Assembly: GCA_013399305.1 (NCBI GenBank) | Contig: VXAI01000068.1 | Span: 3,460,500 to 3,524,499 of the forward strand | DNA length: 64,000 bases | Origin: Rostratula benghalensis | Lineage: Eukaryota > Chordata > Aves > Charadriiformes > Rostratulidae | Direction of reading: 5' to 3' | Shown: positions 37,581 to 50,726 of the stretch, in pieces | Position numbering within the stretch: position 1 is the first letter of the stretch | How the letters are laid out: each line of letters opens with the position of its first letter | Notes under the pieces: generated by a model | The model's input: only the letters and a program-made list of their open reading frames with translations | The model's database searches: none | Told to the model about the DNA's origin: nothing | Translations under genes and position numbers: made by a program

Positions 37581-40500
37581 AGAGGTACTTACTCCCTGTG
37601 TAAGATTTGCACGTTTTACCAGCAGCTATTTTAGTCAACTCCCTTTAGGGTCAGCTTCTCTAAGGTCATAAATTAGAGTTTCTAAGCTTTGTGCCACTAT
37701 ACCTCAATCATCAGAAGTCAGTCTCTGAGGCAGAATTCTGTCTTGGTAAAACAAAATATTTGAATTGCTGAGAAATGCGGGGTTTTATCCTTCCAAGTGA
37801 TAATAATGTCTATTCCTTAATGCAGAATAGAACATAGCACTTTGGGTTCTCCCTCTTCCTCCCCACCTCCCTGATGGTGTTCCTGATTAGCAGAAAAAGC
37901 AGAGGATCTCTAAGTGAGAAGGCGTGATTTTTTTCTTTAACTGTTGCAGGCCACGTGGTGGCTGTCACAGGCAAAGTTAGTCCAAAAGTTGAGTTACTGT
38001 GGCCCAGCGCTGCTTGTGCACCAGTGCACTTTGAACAAAGAAAGTATATAGCCTATTAGCTGAAACTGAAGACTCCAACTGTCTCATCATTAATTTAAAT
38101 AAACATGCCCTAATTAGAAAGCTTTGGCTACACCAGCACATGCTTTTGTGCTACTGCTATTTGATTTGCTTTGTGGTGTGTCAGCCAAGGCAGTACCTAC
38201 AAAAATTACTTCACTTCTCCATTGATAATTTATAAATCTAAATGCACATAGAGATTTTACTAACAGGATTGTTGGGTTATTAAATCATTTGGCCAAAGCG
38301 TGAAGTCTTCATTGCTTCCTGAATTATGATCTCAGAATTTGGCCCATTGATTGGCATATTTAATCAACCATAAAAGATTAGGAACAATTTAAAAAATATT
38401 GTAGAGGTTTAAATTATCATCCTCTTTGCTTACATTAATGTATATCACTTTTTAAAATGCTCTTTCCAATTATCATGGTGTTTCAATTAACAATCTAAAT
38501 TTTGCATAAATTTTATGTAGCATTTCATATTAACTTAATTTTGTTTGAACTTAGGGCATACAGTGAGAAGTGTGCCTAGATAAATGATATTTTCACTGAA
38601 CATGTACAGATAACCTATGTTTAAAGAATATATAATACGCCATTAAAGTGCATTAAGCATTCCATAAAATAGATATTTAAAACTAAGAAAAAGTTTCTTT
38701 TTTTATGTAAGATTGAATATAATAGGCTGTAAATGTTTTGGTGACATGGTACAAAAAGAAAGTTGCTGTTGAGCTATGTACAAGAAGATACATAAGAAAA
38801 GATACATTATATTATACTAGACCAACTAAGGTAATTGGAAAAGACTTGGTAAGGCTGAGAATTGAGCTGACATTTTGAGAACAATGCACAATGACTTTAT
38901 TGCTCAGTTACTCATTATCATGATGCTCTTCGCAATTTTTTTTTGTTACACTTAGTTCTAATTTTGACTATCGAAAATAACTTTTACATTGTTCCACCAC
39001 TTTGTATATGACATTTAGCCAATTAATCCAAGAGAAGAACTTTTTTCCTATCCTGGTTTACCTCATTGTCGGCCTTCAAAAATATAGGGCAGACTTTCCC
39101 AAAAGATCTCAACAGTCCAAGACATTTATACTTTGATGTAAGAGAATGAATTTTGAAATAGCAGTGAGCAAGGGAAGAGAGTAATATGAACTCTCAAACA
39201 GAAATTTAAATGTCCAGCTGAGCACTTCACTTCTGAAATGATTTGAGATAAATAAAAACAGTAGTAATATAAGTTAACCTGGTTCATAGACCAATTTGAT
39301 TTAAAAACCCAAGAAAACATAAATTGCTGCTTTTTCAAACTCAGTAATTTCTAAGTGTTATTGGCATTACTCCAAACATTTGGTCACGGGATGAGCATTA
39401 TGTTTTCTGTATCTGTATAATTAGTGCTTCAAAGTCAGCATAAAGTAGAATTGTCTAATATCTATAAAATACATTAAGTAGATTTTCAAAATATATAGGC
39501 ACTTTTGTGTTTTAATCCTGTTTATCATAAATTACAGATTGGAGCTTTAGCTCTGAAACAAAACGAACTCAACTCTTAACAAGGTCATGATCATAGTAAA
39601 TGGGGTACACTGATGGTTACAAATTGAATACCATATAGCTGAAATTTCTAAGAGTTTTGGAACAATTTGGCTATACGTTATCCGTAATAATATTAATTTT
39701 TCACCAAGCCTTGTAGCAACAATGCTGTAGGATACTGAAGTGATGTTCCTTAGTGGAATTTATTGAGCTGGATATTTCTGAAACTGAGTCACCAAAATCG
39801 AACAAGAGCCAGTATCAGCTGCCATCCCTCCATGAAGCCAATCAATAGCCTCACTGCTTATCTCCTTTTTACCAGTCAGTCAGAAACAAAACTGTATCAA
39901 TTCCGTTCTTCATCACTCCTGAACAGCCTGGTTGCAGTAATGTGGAATAAAATGAAAATAAGAGCAATAGCATGGGGATGGTTTGGTGTCATGTTTTCCA
40001 GAACAGACAGTGATGGGACTCAGACATAATATCAGCAGCTTCTCTGTAAGGGTCCACTCCCTTTAATGAGTCTCTTCTGCTCTTCTTTGCTATATTTGTA
40101 CTGCTAAGTGGAGGAGGACTGGGTACTGATGGCTGAGGCTAAGTGTCGTGGCCTGATTATTCCCATACTGTTTAGGGCTACCACATTTGAAGCAGATTTG
40201 TATTGGAAAGAGAGAACAGGACCTGTCAAAACTGAATTGGGGAATAAGATAAGAATTAAGCAGTATGAACGATCAGAGGTCCAATGTTTTAATGTTTTTC
40301 ATTGACAGAAATAATTTTTATTTATCAATGTAGATGTAGCTTATGGCATCACCGAAGTATGAAGTGCATAGTAAATATATTTCATCTAGTAATCATAGTC
40401 ATCTATTCATAATCTTGACTTGGAGACTAGTTACTAATGAGCTGGTCATGCTCTAGAGTTGTAGGCTGCTTAATATTTATGGAAAGTGCTTACTTTGTGT

Positions 40501-40652
40501 TTTAACTGTGCCTGATAATGAACCTTTCTCTTTGTGTGTAAATGTAATACAGGAGAGAGGGATGTAGAAGTAGCCCACCATACTGCTGACACAAACACAG
40601 CTCTCCAGCCCATTTTAGAGCTTTACTGTCAATAATGCTATCCTTTCAAGGA

Positions 40653-40666
40653 CACCTGATCAGGTG
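40653..40666. promoter_or_regulatory. Back-to-back E-box palindrome (CACCTG-AT-CAGGTG)
   Basis: A perfect 14-bp palindrome of two CAGGTG-type E-boxes in opposite orientation, 2 bp apart. CAGGTG is the core bound by ZEB and Snail family zinc-finger repressors and by some bHLH factors. Whether this copy is functional cannot be told from sequence. Confidence 0.3.
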
Positions 40667-42871
40667 CCTTACATTGTTCAATACACTGAATCAGAAGCCT
40701 GCTAGAAATCTATCAAATGTGCTGTGCAGAGCTTATGAAATTCAGTTATTTTCTCAAAAAACTGTCTCAAGGTGAAATGTAGGTCAATACTGGAATGACC
40801 AGGTTTAAAACTGTCCTGAATATCCCAACTTTTACCACAGAGTGCATCATTGATCTGAGACAGTACTTCAGGAAAAAAGACAGCTCTCTTTTTGGGTATC
40901 AAGAGCCAAAGTATCACTGCTTAGGTTGCTGTACTCGGCATTATCAGCCAGGTGTGCTTGGGACTGATGGTAGATTACCATATGGTCTTCTACTCAAGAA
41001 TAGCCTTGTATACTAACAGGGGTAATGCCACAGTGAACAGAGATTGTTTATCTCAAGCAAATAGTACCCTCACATAAGAACAGTTGGTTCCCTGTGTAAT
41101 TACCCAAACACCTCAGTGGAACTGGGACTGTGTTAAAGAAATGTGTGATTTGGCATTGGAACAGTCAATACAGATTTTGTGCTACACCTGACAAATAAGG
41201 TAAATTCCACAGTTTTTGCATGTAGTGACCGTTGCCATTGGGTGCAAGCAGAACATTTTAAAAACTGAATTATTTTAAGAGAAAATAGGGAAGGGGAACA
41301 GAAATCAATCAATCTTTCAGTACACATTCAGCAAAGGACAGTGAAATTCTTTCATCACAAGTGATTTTTAACTAAAACATGGTAGTTACTGATTTCAAAA
41401 GGCTATTTGTTCACTGTTCCTTGTAAGTGAGGATTTGGGATTTTCACTAGTAAAATAACAGAATTTCTAATATATGTAATACTAAATGTATCACTAACTT
41501 AATTTGGGGGAGGCTGTGTATGTATAGAGCAGGTGTTTTCCAGTACAAAATAGTGTTTGCCATAATCACCGTAGCATCCTCATGCATGAATTTTTGTTCT
41601 AAAATTGACCCTGCAAAGCAGGCCTTGCTGTGTAATTGAAGGAAAGAAGCGTGTTGTCTGTTTGCCAAGGATGTTCTCGATTCACTGCTTTATGTGAGAT
41701 GCAAAGGTCTGCTGTTGGTGCTGTTGTTTTCCAGAATGCTGTTAGAAGTTATTTTCTCAGAGTTAAGCTGTTTCATTAAGCCTTTTTACAGTAAAAAGAT
41801 AAATCGTGAAAGATACTTCATTAAACTTAAAAAGATTTGTATTTTCACTTAACTGTCACTAAGCTGCTTGAAATACCTGATCACTTAGTTTTGGTTTTCA
41901 TTTTCTTCTAAGCTCTTTAATATGTGTGTTACTTAAACAAATTGTTTACAAATTTTAAGATGGTTATGAGTGCTTCTCTGGCCTTTTCAACCTTGTCTTT
42001 GTGAATGTTTCCCTTGAAAAACACTGGTTTTTGTTTTTACTACTTAAAGGAGGGGAGAGAATCTCCCAAACACAAACAAACTTGCAAACTTATCTTTTGA
42101 ACAGGTTTAATGTCTCTGTATGCCATGTAGTATTCTCCTATGTCTCTCTGAATGCTGCACAAGAGGATGTTATGTGAAATCCTTAATCTAGTTTTGTAAC
42201 TGAGAATTGTATGACATTCTTGGATGTCTGCATATGCATTTCTGGGTTCTTGATTTTATACTTATTTAGCTTTGAAGTATTGGGGATTGAAAGAAATGCT
42301 CAAACAGTTGACTTTTGTTGCCCCTGATTCAGTGATTAATCATGTTAGGCAATAAATAGTGATTTATTGAGCACTGAATGTTTCTACAGAAGAAATAAAA
42401 AGGAGTATATTTGTCCAATGTATGAGTCCAAGAAACAACCTAGTTTTTCTGTCCCCAAATAGCCAGCTTTCATCACTCCAATGGAATTTAGGAATCTTAC
42501 AACTCTCAGGACAGTATACTCTCTGTGGGGCAACTCATGTCATAGATGTCATCAGAGGGTGACCAAGATGGTCCTCTGAACAGTCTTTCAGAGGTCTGTG
42601 TCTCTATCTCGTGTATAAAGAAGCTTTTAACTTGCATTACCTAATCAAAAACTTGAAGTCAAGTGGGCATCTGGTTTAAGTTTAAAGTATTATCCATATT
42701 CTGTTTCATTATGTATCCATTTAAATTAATGGATGTGATAAATAGAAACAATAAACTTATAAGTATTCTAGAGCTGTTTATTTCCAAGATAAGAAAGGGA
42801 ATTTCAAGCAATTTCCTGCATTCTTGTCTTATTATATGGCATTGACGTTGATGAGTTGCATTTGTTCACAG

Positions 42872-42925
42872 TGACAAGCGATCTCGGTGGAGGCTGGCAG
42901 CCTAGTTCTTGAAGCAGAATGAATG
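42872..42925 (+). other. Candidate 54-bp exon ending in ATG at a splice donor
   Basis: The acceptor gcatttgttcacag ends at 42871, and the donor AATG|gtaagt starts at 42926. The segment contains two CpG (in GCGATCTCGG), notable in CpG-poor surroundings. Two readings are possible. After the 34584 exon (phase 2) it codes SDKRSRWRLAA and then TAG at 42903-42905, making it a last coding exon. Alternatively it is a 5' untranslated exon whose final ATG (42923-42925) sits directly at the donor and would enter the 52575 exon in frame. An earlier ATG (42919-42921) has A at -3 but leads to a stop in that exon. No protein is recognised. The support is the two splice sites only. Confidence 0.25.
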
Positions 42926-43984
42926 GTAAGTGTGCCTTAAATTGTTTGAAATGATGGATACTTGCCACTGTATGGTTAATTCAATTTGAAATTACATTGT
43001 GGATAACACACGCACATTTTGATTTTGAACTTAGTAATGCACAAAGCCCCAGTGCCTCCAAACTCTTCATTTACCTGTTGTAATAAGCGTAACTAGATTC
43101 TGCTCTAGTAGAACGTCATAAATCTAAAATAATGGTCCTCGGTTTGGAATTTCACCACAGTAACTGCGTTCCAGTTCTGGTGTAAAGTTATTGTTCCCCT
43201 CTGCTTCTTAGATTAGAATGACTGTTATTTTGTAAGTTACTTTAGTCACATAATGTCATCTAGAGAAGTAGACTTCATGAATAGGACTTTACTAGTGCTG
43301 CTGAATATAATGGAAGATGTTTGTCTTTGTGGGAATGGGCAGTTTTATAGAATTATACCTTCTATTAAATAAACCAAACCTCTAGTTGGGCTACTCAGGC
43401 CCAATTAGTTCCTTTTTTCTTCTCCCCTGACCCTCCATGTAATTTATCTCTTATTAAGAAACTTCTTTGGTTTTTTTCTAAATTCCAATTAAAAAAGCTG
43501 TGTTATTATATTAAAAGCAGACACAGTTCTAACTTTGATTTCTCAGCAATCCTGCTATGTGAGTCAAGGTCCAGCTACCTGATGGGTATCCTGGGCAATC
43601 AGATAATAAATCACTAATTCACCACATTTCCCCAAGACACATAATGAGAAAGAGGGTGAACTACTTAGTATTCCAGTATGTGCGGGGCAATTTAGGTTGA
43701 ATGGGACAAAATCCATTTGTGCATTTTGGAAATTATTGGAGTGGAGAATCCCCAAGGAGCTGCTGCGTAAGAAACTTGTTTATTTTGTTGGCAGTGAAAA
43801 CTGATGCTGTGTCCTTGAGTGCATGGGCTTTTTCGTATATGGGATGGATAACTGCAAACCCCCTAGCCCTTTGGTTGCAAATGACAGTATTTCACAGTAC
43901 TCAGTTTATATTTTAATGCCTGGTATATCTACTGTATGTGTAGGACCACAAGAGGTTGGATAGAATCTGTGAATTAGTGCACAC

Positions 43985-44000
43985 TATTATTATTATTATA
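43985..44000 (+). repeat. (ATT)5 repeat
   Basis: Five tandem ATT/TAT units. A simple repeat. Confidence 0.8.
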
Positions 44001-45513
44001 TTGAGTCCCTATAAGTAAACTTGTTACAGAACAAATAAGCCTGTCATTTAAGAACAGATAAGTCATATATCTAAGAAGTGTATAAGTAATAAGTGTCATA
44101 GCAAAATGAAAATTTATTAAAGTTGGCTTTGGTGATTAAATGGTTATGGCTTCAGTCATCTCCTGCAGTTGAGAAAGGGCTACCATGAATATTTATGAAG
44201 TAAGGCATGCATTTAGGTGACGTTTCAATGAAAACCATGAGCAGAAAAAGGCAAAGGCATAGAAGCTTCCAAAGATTACTATGCATTGAAGCAAAATGGG
44301 GATTTTGGATGCATGCACAAGACATAGCTGACTTACTGGAATGCTTTATTATAGTCAAAGGAGTTGTTAAAAATGTGCCTTTTTGCAGCAGGACTTTGTC
44401 CTTTTGTATTCAATATGAAATGTAGCGAGTGAGGATGTAATGCCACAAATGTCCTAGAATGTATATACGTAGTTAAAGCTTTCAGGAGTACCTACATGCG
44501 TTTCCATAGCGTAAACTTGTGTTGAAACTGGTTGAAAAATGTGAAGCACATTTTTTCACATAGACATGAAAAACATCTACAGATCTCACAGTGTGAGAAA
44601 CTGGGACTTAACACACACACTTTTACTGTAGAAGACTGTATAAAGTCTGCATTTTCAGGAATATTTTCTCAAAAAATTCCTTTAGCTCTCCCTAGGATTG
44701 TATAGGGACATTGGGCAGATTCCCTCTGGTAAAATTTACTTTTCAGCCTCTCTGTTGTACTTAGGGGCACTCTCCTCAAAACCTCAATCAGCATTTCATT
44801 GCACAACTACATTGTACTACTGCATGAAAGAATGCAAAACTTTTCTTATTCCTCATGACAGCTTTCAGCAGTAATCTAAGGTTACAATATAAAATGAAAA
44901 TATATGATTGAAGAGGAAAGCTTTTATAGCTTTTTGGTATACCAAGTTGCCCAGATAAGAGACTCATATTGTACATTTTTTCCCAAATGGCTAAACATAC
45001 TATAATTGTGCTTAGGAAATGTCATATGCCAGCTCCTTTTGCTTAGAAAAATGCAGAAGAAAAATTAGAAAAGCAATGAGGATTACCGAACTCTTAAACT
45101 TCCATAAAAAGATCAACTATGTGCAATGAATACAAACATTTGGTCACTGGAAATATCCCTGTTGTATCAGATGAGATGATAATAACATGCAATAAATATG
45201 AATGCTTGTGATAGACTGATTGATTTATGCTGTATTCAGGTGTTGTTCATCACTCACTCTTGGCATGTAGATGGAGGCTTGTCTCTGGGGATTTCCATGT
45301 CAGAGAAAGATGTCTGACTATAGCTCATTGTTTTGCTCATCAGGTCTCTGTCACTGCTTTCAAATTCACTTGCAGGAATCCCCTCAGGATGGCCCATCCC
45401 CATAATAACAATTTACTTTATATAAAGCTGACTATTTGTAGCTTCATTCTGCATTGCAAGGCAAGGTTTAAAATTTAAAAGCTGATTTAATAAGTGAAGT
45501 AGCATTATATTAT

Positions 45514-45546
45514 GTTATATTATAACATATATATGTTATATTATAG
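45514..45546. repeat. AT-rich palindrome flanked by direct repeats
   Basis: Positions 45521-45540 form a perfect 20-bp palindrome (tataacatat then its mirror complement). It lies between two copies of gttatattata. The AT-only make-up means it could extrude as a cruciform, but it is also the kind of sequence that arises by slippage. Confidence 0.85.
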
Positions 45547-47693
45547 AATGTGATGCCACCTATACCTGGGTGCATATATGAGCATATGACATCAAGGAAA
45601 AAAATCTTAACTTGCTTCAATTTTGTCCCACAAAGGTAAACAAAATCTCACTTGCGTTGGCAAAATGTTACAGCAACGCTAATATTGAACATCTTTTGAT
45701 CGTCCTCTTTTCATTGTTCTATGTGGGAGATAAATAACATGGAGTTAAGACCAACGAGAGAGAGAGGGTTATGAACTGCTTAAAACTCCTAAAATAAATT
45801 ATTCAGCAGATTCAAATATTTCTAGATTTAAGTACAGATAATTTATTTACTGCTTCAGTGGGTATTAGGTATCAAGGCTAGTAGATCCCCAAGGAGGCTT
45901 GCTCAAAGTTGCAGCACTGAGCTCTCAGGCATCTTTGATCTGAGTTGCCTACATTTTCAGTAAAATTGTCAAGAAGAGTTAGCGCAGGAATGAGACGTAA
46001 AATGGTCTGGATGCTTGGTAGGAAACCAGCAAATAACTAATCAACATAACTAATTCCAACTTCTTTTGTAATATGGATATTTATCTTCACTGGAGATAGT
46101 TGCTACTCAGGTTCAGTTTCCAATTTCTTTGCATGCCTTAAGTCTTTGTATGTCTTAAAATTAAGTAGCACCAGCTTAAATGTCTACAGTCATGATCAAA
46201 TTTTGCATACAATAACCCAGTCTGCATCATTTCAAACAGTATGGAGAGTGGAGTCTGTTGTTCTCAGTGCACAGGGTATTTAATTTATAATAGTCATATG
46301 TCTATTTATATTGTGAGAAATGAGCAAAATTTTCACCCTTACAATAGTAGTAGATATCTTTGAATGTTTCTTTTCTGACGGAGTAATTCAGCACAATTAT
46401 AATTTCAATCCATGAAATTTCTAGTTAGAATAATAATTAAAAAAAGCAGGAAAAATAGCAATAGCCTGATTTACAACTTAAAATGTATTTGAAATATTTT
46501 AGGTAAAGTTATTTTATGGTGGTGAATAAAATTCAGCATTTAAAAACTTAGTTTCATTGTGTTAGGTCTTAGTAATAAGCTGGAAGACAAGGACAGTAAA
46601 TGTTTAATTGACTTATCTATATCAAATGAACATGGAGATTTTGCTGTATAGTATAATATTTCAGAGCTTTTATTGAATTTTCTTTTTAGTAAGAACAGTT
46701 TGTGTTGAATTTCTGAGAAGTTTCAATATTGTTTTTTTAATATCTACTATAGTAGATAAAATGTTTCCTTCAGTGAAATACACAGTAAATCCAGAGAGCT
46801 TGGTTCAACTGCTTCAGTGTGCTATAAGCACAGTAATCAGAGGAATAAGGAGGTAATTTTTTCAGCACTAATAGTAATATTTCTTTTGAAACAGGTAGGA
46901 CTATAATGCACAGTCGTATTCCTGCTTTTCAGAATTTCAAATACACTGCTGCCTCACTAGTGGGCTTTCTTTTTCCAAGAATGAATTTTCAGAGCTGTTG
47001 AATATTATGGGGAACAAAGCATCTCTTGCAATGTCATTTTTGTTTCTGAATATGGTCTTGTCCAAAATGTCTTCCAATCTCCCTTGATTTGATATGCTGT
47101 GTAATGTTTGATTCTGATCATAGCATCAAAGAGGTGTAATTCCTACACTTTCCTAGGACTGTGAAGTCTTTGTTATGTATTGAGACTTTGTCTTCAACTT
47201 GAAATGTGTCATATTACACATACAGTGTGTATATATAAAGATAGTTGTCCTGCATCTGTATGCAACGTACATGCATTAGGTTTTATTGCTTAAAAACTGA
47301 AATGAAAATTCTCGAGCATTCAACATCTATAAAAATAACTAATCAAAACCTAGTAGATCTTGTTGTCTGGGAAGGCGAGGCTCGTAATGGTTAGATACAC
47401 AATTACAGCAGCTGACTAGTTTCTAGAGGAAAGCTTAACAAGAGGATGTTTAAAGGGATTGATGAAAGAATGCTGTGGGCAGCTCAGATGTCTGACTATA
47501 TTAAGCAGTCATGGTTGGAATTGCTGACCATACTTTTAATAAGTAGATGGTGAGGCAAATAAGTGGGGCTTCTTATGATAAAAAAAATCTAAAAGCATTT
47601 AACCAGATTATGATCTCTGACTCTTAGGAAAAGGCCTTATTTCTCTAATCAACAGGGAATTTATGTGATGGGGAACTAATACCTTTTGAGGGG

Positions 47694-47724
47694 AAAAAAA
47701 AATATATATACATATATATATAAT
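47694..47724 (+). repeat. A-run plus (TA)n microsatellite
   Basis: An A9 run leads into about 20 bases of alternating TA with one C interruption. A simple dinucleotide repeat. Confidence 0.85.
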
Positions 47725-49907
47725 GAGACATTATTTCATTGAAGATATGGGGATAAAGACCTAAGAATCTTTTCTGAGAGGCATGTTAATTTTTCTAACC
47801 TCATGCTTTAAGAGTTGGACGTTTTATGATGTAAGACTCTCTTTGAGACTAAGCTGAAATAAAACAGTATTTGATAGCTAATGCAAATACAATGAAAATA
47901 TTCTCTCTTTATCCTCATTCACCTAGTGAAAATGAAGATCAGCTTTAAATTTACCTTTTGAATACTTCAGATTCACTCTGAAACTGGCTGTGCATGACAA
48001 ATTACTAAATTTTAGCCTAAAAAGTCTTACTGTCTTTCTCTTCCCGTAAGAGGCTTGAAGGTTATTTGAATTACACTAACCTCAAATATTCTGAAAGTTC
48101 AAATTATTTTTTTTTCTTACATTCTCTGGAGATTTGAAGACAATTCTTAGGTCACTTTCACTAAAAGATATGATATTTGATTGCCATTAAATGTCACGCT
48201 AGCAATGGTGCACTAATATGTGAAATAATCTGCTCCATAATGCTTCTGAGGAGATAATGCCGTAAGACTCATTAACTTGCTTCAGTGCTGCACGATGCCT
48301 GATGAAGGAACTGAGCAATAAAACGAAATAGGTGCATGCAATCTGTGAACCTTAGATGCTGGAGTGCAATAGATAAAGTTGCTACATGCAAAAATTCAGA
48401 TACTAAAAGCTTAAAGATACTACATAGTGCCTGTATCTTTTATAGCTGCGCTGCGTAGTAATAGCTAAACATACATACACCTTAGCTTCCTTTTTGCATT
48501 GGTTATCAAGTTTGACTGGACAGTGTGCTCTGAATCACAAGAGACTGAATACTGTGGTTTAGATTTGAGAAGATCACAGTTTATACCCGAACAGTCATCT
48601 TGCTCTAGTCTTGGTCACTTTGGTCAAAACTCATGACTGATCACTTCTCTTCCAATGTTCTTATGTTTGGTTGGTGTTGGCTAAGCTCATGTTGTTACAA
48701 AAATGTCCTTATGCTACTTTATTTTTTTTACTTATTGTTCATAACGTGATCTATAGAGCAATATAAAAATGTGGAAAACAAAAACTACAAATACAACCTC
48801 TTTAGTGTAGAATTTATGAGAGTCATAAACAGGACCCTTATGGAAAACAATGTTGAATGAATTGGGAACACCAAATGAATCAAAAATTATCTTTTCTCTC
48901 ATTTTAAGACACTTAAGATTTGTTTTCACCTTACTGCAGGCATTTACCTGAGATCTCGAAGTTAAGTCTAGACTCCCAGCAGCCCTTCTGTAGTCCAGAG
49001 AGAGACAAGCACTTGTTCAGCTTTGATTAAAAAAGAGAAGAGAAGGATCGCTTTTGTTTTTGAGCTGATTGGGGTAAAATTTAGAGATAGGAAAATATTT
49101 TCTATTAATAACTTTAGATGTATGTGTAATGTAATAGAAACACTCTTAATTAAAAAAAATATTAATTCCTAATGCTGAAAGAAAAAAGCATTAAAAAAAT
49201 ACAAGGGCTAAATATTTTAATTGCTTCAAAATACAAAAATTTGAAAGATGAAATTCAAAAGGAATTTCGTAAACAGGCTTCTCATTCCGAATTCCTACTT
49301 AAAAAGAGAAAATCTTGGAAACTGTTTATATTATGTGCACAATGTACAAAGGATAAAATTTGATGATATAAAAAAGTATTCTTTATGGCACGTTCCAAAG
49401 ATATTTGGATTTTTTAATGATAGAAATATATCTTTATTTGTGCTACTCCATTTTACATGAGTTTACAATGGGTGAGATTAGCACAGAAGACTCTCCGTGA
49501 TGAAACCTCGTGTACTCTTGCTGCCAGAATCATGTGCTGAAATGTACAAATGGATATACTTATATTCTATCAGTCAATTTTCACATATGATCTTACAAGC
49601 TTCTAGTATAGTTATAGTGCTCTTATATTTGATTTCAGTGAATTTTTGAAAAATTTAAACACTTTATGTAAAATGCCATTCCTTCCCTCAAGTTACCTGA
49701 ATTAATTGCCTTCTTGCTACGATAGTTTAATTGAGTGTAGGGAATAAAGCTAATTTATTTCTCTCTTGCCACTCTAATAGTTTTTACTTTCTTTATTGAA
49801 AAAGTAATTACTGTCTTTTGATACAATAACTGGGAAATTACTTTTTATAATAACTCAGGTTATCATATCATCATCATAGTAAAAATCATTGATGCACCAA
49901 AAAGTTT

Positions 49908-49920
49908 CCCCCCCCCCTCC
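49908..49920 (+). repeat. Poly-C tract
   Basis: Ten C followed by TCC. It resembles the tract that contains the assembly gap at 36.7 kb, but this one is fully sequenced. Confidence 0.85.
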
Positions 49921-50423
49921 ATCAAACATCTCTGAATGATACAAGTTAAAGAAAGATTAAGTGGTCTAAAAGCAGCTCTTTAGCAATTGCACACATATGT
50001 GCCATAAAATAAGAAAAAGTGCTAAGAAAAAAAAAATGCAGTGTTGATAATGGCTTAAGATGATTATGTGAGGTCTATGTTAACTACGGTAAAGAATGAG
50101 AAAACCAACACTTTTAGAATGTGCATCAGAGGAGTTAATATGTAAGCACTTACACACTGGATATGGGAGGAATTAAAGCTGATGCAAGGAGCTTTTGATT
50201 GTTCAGCTTTTGCAAATTGAAGGAACGACAAGCGATAGAGAAAATAAACTTGTCACTTCCAGTGTATATAGAACATACAACTGAATTTTCCTCTTGCACT
50301 TGCTTAAGTAATTCAGAATGCTGCCTTTTTATTAACGTGTTTATCAGGCAAAATAAGCTATATATGTGGTTGTTTTTCTTCCCTTTGGTTCTGTCATCAA
50401 TAATAATAATTTACGTGTAATAA

Positions 50424-50726
50424 TTAAATGGCTTCCTTTAAAGATCTGCATCTCTCAAGGTAATCTAGGAGTCGTTGCATGGCCAAATGGGAACGGGCTG
50501 TGTGTGATAGTTTCCAAGTGTCAGATCGGAGGACCTGCATAGCAAGGTTGTGTTCAAAGTAGGAAGTGAGGTGATGATAAAAAAAGAGAAAATTCCTTTT
50601 TTTTAGGAGTTGCTGCCTGATCAAATGTTGAGTCTTTCTACGACTTTGGTGCGCCAGAGTCCAAAAGACTTGAGTTTTTAGTGGTCCGTGGAATAATATA
50701 CAAGTACACATTCCTACACCTGCCAT
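50424..50726 (-). CDS. Candidate small ORF (100 codons), unknown protein
   Basis: The frame starts ATG with A at -3 and G at +4, a strong Kozak context, and runs 100 codons to a stop. Visible parts are MAGVGMCTCILFHGPLKTQ, LAHQSRRKTQHLIRQQLLKK, then FFYHHLTSYFEHN and RSHLAMQRLLDYLERCRSLK. The second half is rich in Leu, His, Arg and charged residues and could form amphipathic helices. There is no signal peptide and no zinc-finger spacing. An A8 run within the frame is a possible slippage point. I do not recognise the family. It could be a lineage-specific small gene, a piece of a decayed retrocopy, or chance. It lies next to the less AT-rich patch and multicopy repeat at 51.1-52.0 kb. Confidence 0.25.
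   Translation of the reverse strand: MAGVGMCTCILFHGPLKTQVFWTLAHQSRRKTQHLIRQQLLKKRNFLFFYHHLTSYFEHNLAMQVLRSDTWKLSHTARSHLAMQRLLDYLERCRSLKEAI

Larger units (their letters stand above)
36730..42870. other. AT-rich stretch, no supported gene
   Basis: No supported gene. A probable old CR1 lies at 37318-37580. The part at about 38.05-38.56 kb is dense in ATTA/TAAT cores. A 14-bp palindrome of two CACCTG/CAGGTG sites lies at 40653-40666. The other frames are short and unrecognised. Confidence 0.5.
42930..50420. other. AT-rich stretch, no supported gene
   Basis: About 7.5 kb with no supported gene. It holds an (ATT)n repeat at 43985, an AT palindrome at 45521, a (TA)n tract at 47694 and a C-run at 49908. 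The open frames are short, mostly under 85 codons, and unrecognised. Confidence 0.5.
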
